Source: Polaribacter sp.
Lineage (GTDB): Bacteria; Bacteroidota; Bacteroidia; Flavobacteriales; Flavobacteriaceae
Length of the DNA stretch: 5,232 nt
Assembly: GCA_003537695.1 (NCBI GenBank)
Contig: DPRC01000198.1
Location: 16,159 to 21,390, forward strand
Direction: 5' to 3'
Every line of letters begins with the position of its first letter. Within the stretch, counting starts at the first letter, position 1. A program made the position numbers and the translations under genes. Below, one piece after another: positions 1-5,232 of this stretch. The notes under the pieces are model-generated. The model searched no databases. It was not told the DNA's origin and saw only the letters and a program-made list of their open reading frames with translations.

Positions 1-326
1 GTTATTTTCCCTAATATTTCAGCTCTTTTTAACACGGTAAACTGCTGTGCTAAAAAGTAATTAAGCTGTGTATGATTTTCTGAAACTGCCGGTGTATAAA
101 CAACCAACGTATGTTCTTTGTCTAAAAAAGCTGGCAAAATATTTTGCACCACATCCTCAAAATTAATGGCGACTCCTAAACGTTCTAGCTCCTTTGTAAT
201 CTTAGAAGGTGTTTTATCATAGCCTGCTATTTTTTTCCCATTCGCAGCAAAATAACGTGCAATTGCACTCATTCCAATGCCTCCAATTCCGACAAAATAA
301 ACGGTATGTATCTCTTTTAAATTCAA
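1..326 (-). CDS. murC: UDP-N-acetylmuramate--L-alanine ligase, N-terminal part (3' end outside window)
   Basis: MurC is the cytoplasmic ATP-dependent ligase that joins L-alanine to UDP-MurNAc, the first peptide step of peptidoglycan precursor synthesis. Only the first 108 codons are visible; the gene runs off the low-coordinate edge. The translation starts [20 protein letters not shown]. The glycine-rich GIGGIG at residues 13-18 is the hallmark of the N-terminal Rossmann-like UDP-binding domain of MurC. Later family-typical stretches are VVYTPAVS and, near the edge, KRAEILGKI. The central ATPase and C-terminal domains are not in the window. The start is assigned to TTG at 326-324: an in-frame TAA lies directly before it (329-327), and the next ATG (M19) would remove half of the nucleotide-binding motif. 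The TTG overlaps the murG stop codon, which suggests translational coupling. The identity is secure; the TTG start is strongly supported but is an inference. Confidence 0.95.
   Translation of the reverse strand, partial: MNLKEIHTVYFVGIGGIGMSAIARYFAANGKKIAGYDKTPSKITKELERLGVAINFEDVVQNILPAFLDKEHTLVVYTPAVSENHTQLNYFLAQQFTVLKRAEILGKI
323..326 (-). promoter_or_regulatory. murG stop / murC start overlap (TTGA) with a non-ATG start
   Basis: On the coding strand these four bases read TTGA. TTG (326-324) is the first codon of murC and TGA (325-323) is the stop of murG. An in-frame TAA just upstream in the murC frame rules out any earlier start. Overlaps of this kind usually mean that a ribosome finishing the first gene restarts on the second. 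A TTG start, weaker than ATG, would make murC expression depend more on murG translation; that last point is inference. Confidence 0.8.
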
Positions 327-1417
327 TTATATATCAATTTTTCAACTTCATCAACAATATCTTTTGTTGCTCCAGGGAGCGCCAAGCCTTTTATATTTTC
401 AGACAAACTTTCCAATTTCCCAACATCCATTAACAAGGATTCAAAAACCAACGGAAAAGTATCTAAATCTGATTCCGATATAAGGATTGCAGCATGCTTC
501 TCAACAATGGATTTTGCATTCTTTGTTTGGTGATCTTCTGCCACATTTGGTGATGGAATAAAAAGTACTGGTTTTCCAACAATACAGAGTTCAGAAACAG
601 AACTTGCACCCGCTCTAGAAACAATAATATCAGCAGCTGCATATGCATAATCCATCCTATTTATAAACTCATGTACCTGCACATTTTCGCGCCTATTGTA
701 TTTTTTATAGGCTTCAAAGTAGATTTTACCACACTGCCAAATCACTTGAATCTTTTTACTATCAAAAAAATCAAGATTATTTTCTACAAATTCGTTTATT
801 TTTTTAGCTCCTAAACTTCCCCCAAGAATTAAAAGTGTTTTCTTTTTTTTGTCTATTTCAAAGAAAGACTGCCCGTCTTCCCTTTTAAAATGAATGGACA
901 ACAAATCCTGTCGCACTGGGTTTCCTGTTTTTATAATCTTAGTATCCGGAAAGAAACGCTCTAAATGATCGTATGCCACACAAATTTTTTTTGCTTTCTT
1001 ACTTAATAATTTATTGGTAATTCCTGGATATGAATTCTGTTCTTGTATTAGTGTAGGAATTCCTTTCCTACTTGCCATTATTAGTATTGGACCACTTGCA
1101 AAACCCCCAGTACCGATGGCAATGTTTGGCTTAAATTTCCGAATTATTTTAGCGGCTCTCCACAAACTATGTATGAATTTAAAAATAAAAGAAATATTTT
1201 TAAAACTTATTTTTCGCTGAATACCCGCAATCCACAATCCTTTAATTTTATATCCTGCCTGCGGTACTTTTTCCATTTCCATTTTATCCTGTGCACCCAC
1301 AAATAGAAATTCGGCATCAGGATGTCTCACTTTTATCTCATTTGCAATTGCAATTGCAGGATAAATGTGACCTCCTGTTCCACCTCCAGAAACTAGTATG
1401 CGCATCGAATTTTTCAT
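323..1417 (-). CDS. murG: UDP-GlcNAc:undecaprenyl-diphospho-MurNAc-pentapeptide GlcNAc transferase
   Basis: MurG transfers GlcNAc from UDP-GlcNAc to lipid I, making lipid II on the cytoplasmic face of the inner membrane. The 364-residue product has the normal family length and two GT-B Rossmann domains. The N-terminal domain shows [10 protein letters not shown] (11-20), GTGGFASGP (102-110), QEQN (125-128) and TGNPVR (164-169). A lysine-rich linker (190-193) follows. The C-terminal donor-sugar domain shows GGSLGA (199-204), [10 protein letters not shown] (267-276) and EDHQTKNA (294-301). The start is the ATG at 1417: an in-frame TAA lies six codons upstream, and AAAGG sits four bases before it as a weak Shine-Dalgarno-like match. 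A second ATG (M5, 1405-1403) is possible but has no better context. The gene follows ftsW after 68 bases and overlaps murC by four. QEQN stands where the E. coli enzyme has HEQN. The linker codons contain a slippery A-run, reported separately. Confidence 0.98.
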   Translation of the reverse strand: MKNSMRILVSGGGTGGHIYPAIAIANEIKVRHPDAEFLFVGAQDKMEMEKVPQAGYKIKGLWIAGIQRKISFKNISFIFKFIHSLWRAAKIIRKFKPNIAIGTGGFASGPILIMASRKGIPTLIQEQNSYPGITNKLLSKKAKKICVAYDHLERFFPDTKIIKTGNPVRQDLLSIHFKREDGQSFFEIDKKKKTLLILGGSLGAKKINEFVENNLDFFDSKKIQVIWQCGKIYFEAYKKYNRRENVQVHEFINRMDYAYAAADIIVSRAGASSVSELCIVGKPVLFIPSPNVAEDHQTKNAKSIVEKHAAILISESDLDTFPLVFESLLMDVGKLESLSENIKGLALPGATKDIVDEVEKLIYN

Positions 1418-1485
1418 AGAGCCTTTGCTATTTTAGGAATCGGTTATGAGTGCTTTTGTACAGCATAATTTTTACTACTCTTTTA
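1418..1485. other. ftsW-murG intergenic spacer with weak dyad and a 12-codon ORF
   Basis: This 68-base gap is the longest in the window. It holds no flavobacterial-type promoter (TTG ... TAnnTTTG) and no GC-rich hairpin with a T-run. An imperfect dyad is present: TTATG and CATAA arms at 1444-1448 and 1464-1468, with a 15-base interior that can add three pairs only by leaving a bulge. A small open frame on the coding strand (1466-1428) would encode [12 protein letters not shown] and ends before murG. Both could easily be chance, and I assign no function. Confidence 0.4.
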
Positions 1486-2673
1486 TTATATGGTTTCATG
1501 CAATATATCTAATGGATTGTCATCTAAAATATCTTCTTCTGTTTCTTGTTTAGAGGCACTCACACTTAAAATCATTCCGAGCGCAAAGCAAGTCATCCAT
1601 ATCGAAGTTCCTCCGCTACTAATTAACGGCAACGTTTGTCCGGTTACCGGAAATAAACTTGTGGCTACCGCCATATTTATGGTTGCTTGAAATACAATCG
1701 GCAGGCCAACTCCAATGACCAATAACATTCCAAAAACAGTAGTCGTTGTTCTCAAAACAACAAAGACTCTAAACAACAATAAGAAATAAATAAATACAAC
1801 TGAAACTGCGCCTATAAGACCATATTCTTCAACAATAATAGCATAAATAAAATCTGATGACGATTGTGGCAAAAAGTTTTTCTGTATACTTTTCCCTGGA
1901 CCAACTCCTAAGGGACCTCCTGTTGCAATGGCAATTTTAGCCTTTTCAACTTGATATGCATCTTTGCCTTCTGTACTTGAAAAGCTAACAATTCTGCTTT
2001 GCCAAGTTTGGACTCTATTGGGCATTGCATCTGGAAAAGCTTTGGCGATTAACACAAAAAAAGACAGTGCTAAGATTCCAGTAGCTAAGATAAATCCAAT
2101 ATATTTTAAGGGGTATCCCCCTACAAAAACAAGGACTAAAATCATGGTGAAAATAATTGCTGTTGTGGAGAAATTAGCAGGTAAAATCAAAAACAAAACC
2201 AATCCTACTGGCAACCATAACTGAATCAGGCTCTGTTTAAAAACCACTTCTTTTTCTTTATTTCTAGCCAAATATCTTGCAACAAATACCATTAAAACGA
2301 GCCCTGCCAAAGTAGAGGTCTGAAAACCAATACCTACAAACGGGATGCGTATCCAACGACTTGCATTCGCACCACTAATCATCGTTCCTTGCGCCAAAGT
2401 GTATATTAACAAAACAATTACAACGGGCATCATTAAGACAGACCCTCCAGAAAAATAGCGATATGGAATTTTATGCACCCCATAAAGTACTGCAAATCCC
2501 ATAATTAATAAAACCATATGTTTCACTAGATATCCAAATGTAGAACCAACCCCTACACCATAGACCAAATTGGTACTTGCGCTATATACAGGCATAAATG
2601 AGAAAATTGCCAAAGCTGCAAAAATTGCCCAAATAGTTCTATCTCCTTTTATATGTTGAAAAATATTTTTCAT
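1486..2673 (-). CDS. ftsW: Septal peptidoglycan glycosyltransferase FtsW (SEDS family)
   Basis: FtsW is the inner-membrane SEDS glycosyltransferase that polymerises lipid II at the division septum together with its class B penicillin-binding protein partner. The 395-residue product is of normal length and very hydrophobic. About ten membrane segments are apparent, the first at roughly 14-34 and the last at roughly 348-371, followed by an acidic cytoplasmic tail (375-395). GANASRWIRIPFVGIGFQ (101-118) is the conserved RW region. GVGPGKSIQKNFLPQSSSDFIYA (256-278) is the long extracellular loop; by alignment from memory, Asp274 matches the catalytic Asp of SEDS enzymes (E. coli FtsW D297). TGQTLPLISSGGTS (344-357) is the C-terminal signature. 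FtsW rather than RodA is called because of its place between murD and murG. The ATG at 2673 is preceded by an in-frame TAG four codons upstream. FQTSTLAGL replaces the QPSE-type motif common in other phyla, which I take as lineage-typical. Confidence 0.96.
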   Translation of the reverse strand: MKNIFQHIKGDRTIWAIFAALAIFSFMPVYSASTNLVYGVGVGSTFGYLVKHMVLLIMGFAVLYGVHKIPYRYFSGGSVLMMPVVIVLLIYTLAQGTMISGANASRWIRIPFVGIGFQTSTLAGLVLMVFVARYLARNKEKEVVFKQSLIQLWLPVGLVLFLILPANFSTTAIIFTMILVLVFVGGYPLKYIGFILATGILALSFFVLIAKAFPDAMPNRVQTWQSRIVSFSSTEGKDAYQVEKAKIAIATGGPLGVGPGKSIQKNFLPQSSSDFIYAIIVEEYGLIGAVSVVFIYFLLLFRVFVVLRTTTTVFGMLLVIGVGLPIVFQATINMAVATSLFPVTGQTLPLISSGGTSIWMTCFALGMILSVSASKQETEEDILDDNPLDILHETI

Positions 2674-2736
2674 TAACCCAAACTAGATTCTTAGTGTATT
2701 AAAATTTTATTAATAAGGTTTATATCCTCGTAATTT
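2674..2736. other. murD-ftsW intergenic spacer, AT-rich, with overlapping palindromes
   Basis: This 63-base gap separates the murD stop from the ftsW start. It contains two overlapping 10-base palindromes, TAAAATTTTA (2700-2709) and TTATTAATAA (2707-2716), both made only of A and T. A TAGTTTGG sequence just before the ftsW start differs by one base from the Bacteroidota -7 element TAnnTTTG, but it lacks a -33 TTG and would leave almost no leader. No terminator-like hairpin is seen. I regard the gap as a plain operon spacer. Confidence 0.4.
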
Positions 2737-4119
2737 TTAAAGATTTCTTACTGCACCTTTAAACTGACGTCCTCTGTCTTCGTAATTTTCAAACAAATCA
2801 AAACTTGCACATGCCGGAGAAAGCAATACGGCATCTCCATTCTCTGATAATTTGTGTGCTACTTTTACCGCTTCTTCTGCTCCTGCTGTTTCCACAACAA
2901 TATCAACAACACTGCCAAACATGTCCTTTATTTTTTGATTGTCAAGACCTAAACAAACAATTGCTTTTACCTTTTCTCTTACCAACGGTAATAAATCGCT
3001 GTAATCATTTCCTTTATCTACCCCACCAACAATCCATACTGTTTGGCGATCCATGCATTCTAAAGCATAAAAAGTAGCATTTACATTTGTTGCTTTTGAG
3101 TCATTAATATATTCTACTCCTTTTACTTTTGCAACGTTCTCTAAACGATGTTCCACCCCTTCAAAATTGGCTAAACTTTCTTTAATGGTCTCTTTTCTAA
3201 TCTGCAATAACTGTGCAGCCATTGTTGCGGCCATTGTGTTTTTAACGTTGTGATTTCCTTTTACTGCTAAAGTTGATATTGGCATCTTGAATGTGTCTTT
3301 ATTAATGTTGATTATTATATTATTATCCTTTAAGAAAGCGCCATATGCGAGTTCTTTTTTTAATGAAAAGGGTAGTAGTTGTGCTTTTGTTTGGTGTGCT
3401 TTTAGCCAGGTATTGATGGCTTCGTCATCTGCATCATAAATGAGATAATCACTTGCTTTTTGATTTTTTGTGATTCTGAATTTTGAGGCAATGTATTTTT
3501 CAAAGTCGTAATCATACCGATCCAAATGATCTGGCGTAATGTTTGTTAAAATTGCAATATGACTGTTGAAGTTTTCAATACCATCCAATTGAAAGCTACT
3601 CAACTCTAGCACATAATTTTCTTGAGCTCCCTGCGCAATTTGCTTCGCAAAACTGATTCCAATATTGCCTGCAATTCCTACCTTTAGTCCGGCATCTTTT
3701 AATATGTGATGCACCAACATCGTGGTCGTAGTTTTTCCATTTGAACCTGTAATGCCAACAATCGTCGCCTCGGTATACTTTGCGGCAAATTCAATTTCAG
3801 AAATTACAGAAATTCCTTCTGCCTTTAATTTTAAAACCAATGGCACAGTTTCAGGAATCCCTGGACTTTTCATCACTAAATCTGCTACTAAAACCTTACT
3901 TTCCGTGTGCTTGTTTTCCTCAAATAAAATTTCATGCTTTAAAAGCACTTCTTTATATTTTCTAGCAATTTCACCAGCGTCAGAAACAAAAACCTCATAT
4001 CCTTTTTGTTTTCCTAAGACAGCGGCACCAACACCACTTTCTCCTCCACCAAGAACCACAAGTTTCCCCGCTCCAAAAGAGCTTGTAACTGCCTGTTTAT
4101 TTATTTCTTGATGCTTCAT
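2737..4119 (-). CDS. murD: UDP-N-acetylmuramoyl-L-alanine--D-glutamate ligase
   Basis: MurD is the cytoplasmic ATP-dependent ligase that adds D-glutamate to UDP-MurNAc-L-Ala, the step after MurC. The 460-residue product shows the three Mur-ligase domains. The N-terminal UDP-binding domain has VVLGGGESGVG (21-31) and MKSPGIP (83-89). The central ATPase domain has the P-loop GSNGKTTTT (125-133), ELSSFQLD (172-179), TPDHLDRY (195-202) and Lys213 in ASKFRI, which matches the carbamylated lysine of E. coli MurD (K198). KGNHNVKN (287-294) leads to the C-terminal domain, with EHRLE (323-327), INDSKATN (338-345) and LSPACASFD (433-441). NDSKATN and SPACASFD separate MurD from its MurC/E/F relatives. 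The ATG at 4119 has an A-rich leader and an in-frame TAG five codons upstream. It gives about 18 residues before the Rossmann motif, longer than the few residues typical of related MurD proteins. The only later candidate nearby is GTG (V21), which would cut into the first strand. Confidence 0.98.
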   Translation of the reverse strand: MKHQEINKQAVTSSFGAGKLVVLGGGESGVGAAVLGKQKGYEVFVSDAGEIARKYKEVLLKHEILFEENKHTESKVLVADLVMKSPGIPETVPLVLKLKAEGISVISEIEFAAKYTEATIVGITGSNGKTTTTMLVHHILKDAGLKVGIAGNIGISFAKQIAQGAQENYVLELSSFQLDGIENFNSHIAILTNITPDHLDRYDYDFEKYIASKFRITKNQKASDYLIYDADDEAINTWLKAHQTKAQLLPFSLKKELAYGAFLKDNNIIININKDTFKMPISTLAVKGNHNVKNTMAATMAAQLLQIRKETIKESLANFEGVEHRLENVAKVKGVEYINDSKATNVNATFYALECMDRQTVWIVGGVDKGNDYSDLLPLVREKVKAIVCLGLDNQKIKDMFGSVVDIVVETAGAEEAVKVAHKLSENGDAVLLSPACASFDLFENYEDRGRQFKGAVRNL

Positions 4120-4157
4120 TTTAATCGCTTGCTAAAAATTTATTTATTCCTTCTTTT
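4120..4157. other. mraY-murD intergenic spacer, purine-rich leader of murD
   Basis: This 38-base gap is A-rich on the coding strand and ends GATTAAA before the murD ATG, a start context common in Flavobacteriia, which rely little on Shine-Dalgarno pairing. An AAGGA sequence (4152-4148) resembles a Shine-Dalgarno core but lies about 28 bases from the ATG, too far to act on it. A near-match to a flavobacterial promoter overlaps this gap and is reported as a low-weight finding. Confidence 0.45.
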
Positions 4158-5232
4158 TTATCTCAATTTGAGTGTTACTATTGTAAGCACCGCTAATAGA
4201 ATTCCTATAATCCAAAAGCGAACTACAATTTTACTTTCATGAAAGCTTAATTTTTGATAGTGATGATGTAATGGTGCCATTCGAAAAACTCTTCTCCCAG
4301 CTCCAAATTTATTTTTTGTGTATTTAAACCAGAAAACTTGAATGATTACTGACAAATTTTCGATTACAAAAACTCCTGCGAGTATGGGCAACAGCAATTC
4401 TTTTCGAATTGCAATTGCAATCACAGCAATAATTCCACCAATGGTTAAACTCCCTGTATCCCCCATAAATACTTGTGCAGGATAGGTATTATGCCAAAGA
4501 AAACCAATAAGTGCACCTGCGAAAGCAAGAATAAAAACAGTCATTTCTCCAGAGTTCGGGATGTACATGACATCTAAATAATCTGCAAAAACAATATTCC
4601 CAGAGACCCAGGCAAAAACCGCCAGTGTAACCACTATTATAGCCGAAGAACCTGCTGCCAAACCATCAATACCATCTGTTAAATTTGCCCCGTTAGAAAT
4701 ACCAGTAACAATAAACACTGCGATAAAAATAAAAACGATCCAACCGTATTGCTCGTATCCTTCGCCTAAAAAACGAAGCGCTTTTGTGTAGTCTAATTCG
4801 TTATCTTTTAAAAAGGGAACTGTTGTTTTGGTTGATTTGTGGGCAGGTCCAAAAACAGTTGTCCTGCCATTTTCTTGCACTATTTGCTGGGCTGCTGGCA
4901 ATTGCTCTTTAATCGTAACATCTTCATGAAAATAAAGCATAGAACCCACAATAATTCCCAACCCTACCTGTCCAAGAACCTTAAACTTCCCTTTTAAACC
5001 TGCTTTGTCCTTTTTAAATACTTTAATATAATCATCTAAAAAACCGATTAAGCCCATCCAAACGGTTGTGATTATTAAAATAATTACATAGATATTATCT
5101 AATTTGGCTAATAAAAATACCGGAATCAAAGTGGCTAAAATAATAATGATACCTCCCATCGTTGGAGTACCCGCCTTTTGAATCTGACCCGCTAGCCCTA
5201 AATCTCTTACGGATTCTCCAACCTGTTGCTTT
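4158..5232 (-). CDS. mraY: Phospho-N-acetylmuramoyl-pentapeptide-transferase (5' end outside window)
   Basis: MraY is the polytopic inner-membrane enzyme that transfers phospho-MurNAc-pentapeptide from UDP to undecaprenyl phosphate, making lipid I. The reading frame stays open past the first internal ATG (5159-5157) to the window edge. Its 24 extra codons include [16 protein letters not shown] and TPT directly before MGGIIII, matching the conserved first cytoplasmic loop of MraY. The internal ATG is therefore not the start, and the true N-terminus with its first membrane helix lies upstream. Counting from that Met, the motifs are FLDDYIK (40-46, with the Asp pair 42-43), [13 protein letters not shown] (156-168), FMGDTGSL (231-238, Asp234 matching the essential Asp267 of E. 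coli) and MAPLHHHYQ (294-302). All key catalytic residues are present. The loop at roughly 77-138 is much longer than in E. coli, as expected for this phylum. The C-terminus is complete (TAA at 4160-4158), and murD follows after 38 bases. Confidence 0.97.
   Translation of the reverse strand, partial: KQQVGESVRDLGLAGQIQKAGTPTMGGIIIILATLIPVFLLAKLDNIYVIILIITTVWMGLIGFLDDYIKVFKKDKAGLKGKFKVLGQVGLGIIVGSMLYFHEDVTIKEQLPAAQQIVQENGRTTVFGPAHKSTKTTVPFLKDNELDYTKALRFLGEGYEQYGWIVFIFIAVFIVTGISNGANLTDGIDGLAAGSSAIIVVTLAVFAWVSGNIVFADYLDVMYIPNSGEMTVFILAFAGALIGFLWHNTYPAQVFMGDTGSLTIGGIIAVIAIAIRKELLLPILAGVFVIENLSVIIQVFWFKYTKNKFGAGRRVFRMAPLHHHYQKLSFHESKIVVRFWIIGILLAVLTIVTLKLR

Noticed and set aside
463..648. A 61-codon minus-strand frame inside murG
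   Set aside because: It overlaps murG in another frame, across its conserved donor-sugar domain, and shows no protein family features of its own.
1428..1466. Twelve-codon ORF ([12 protein letters not shown]) between ftsW and murG as a leader peptide
   Set aside because: It is very short, has no ribosome-binding context, no run of regulatory codons, and no competing hairpins as in an attenuator.
2699..2716. AT-only overlapping palindromes before ftsW as an operator or terminator
   Set aside because: The palindromes are 10 bases long with no GC pairs and no adjoining T-run hairpin. Such sequences arise often by chance in AT-rich spacers.
3361..3420. Local reversal of strand skew inside murD (by my count 19 G to 5 C on the plus strand)
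   Set aside because: Neighbouring 60-base blocks are balanced, and the encoded stretch, rich in Gln, His, Thr, Leu and Pro, explains the C-rich codons. The protein is continuous and all MurD motifs are intact, so there is no sign of recombination.
3722..4111. A 129-codon open frame on the plus strand opposite murD
   Set aside because: It lies wholly antisense to the conserved N-terminal and P-loop region of murD, has no recognisable domain, and reads as a mirror of murD codons. The shorter plus-strand frames opposite murG, ftsW and murD (for example 209-433, 1014-1220, 1964-2224 and 2805-3077) are rejected for the same reason.
1..5232. A novel or mobile system in this window
   Set aside because: Every long frame is a well-known dcw cluster gene in standard order, with all key motifs intact. 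No integrase, transposase, direct repeat, toxin, defence gene or unassigned coding region was seen.

Overview
The window is an ordinary stretch of chromosomal peptidoglycan and cell-division genes, the division and cell wall (dcw) cluster, from a member of the Bacteroidota, most probably the class Flavobacteriia. Three things point there: the AT-rich, lysine/asparagine/isoleucine-rich proteins; the start sites with A-rich leaders and no clear Shine-Dalgarno sequence; and the protein signatures (MraY with a long inserted loop, FtsW with SSDFIYAIIVEEYG, MurG with [10 protein letters not shown]). The genus cannot be told from this sequence.

All genes lie on the minus strand, so transcription runs from high to low coordinates. 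In that order the window holds mraY (5232-4158, 5' end outside the window), murD (4119-2737), ftsW (2673-1486), murG (1417-323) and murC (326-1, 3' end outside the window). The gaps are 38, 63 and 68 bases, then a 4-base overlap between murG and murC. No gap exceeds 300 bases. I see no rRNA, tRNA, insertion sequence, CRISPR array, convincing terminator or plus-strand gene.

The genes act in consecutive steps. MurC and MurD are cytoplasmic ligases that add L-Ala and D-Glu to UDP-MurNAc. MraY moves the finished phospho-MurNAc-pentapeptide onto undecaprenyl phosphate, giving lipid I. MurG adds GlcNAc, giving lipid II. FtsW polymerises lipid II at the division septum. The order mraY-murD-ftsW-murG-murC is the usual dcw order, and the tight same-strand packing suggests one long transcript whose promoter lies upstream of the window.

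I found no new system. The points worth a second look are small. murC begins with a TTG codon overlapping the murG stop. MurD has an N-terminal extension of about 18 residues. murG carries an in-phase A-AAA-AAG slippery heptamer between its two domains. MraY has an expanded loop.
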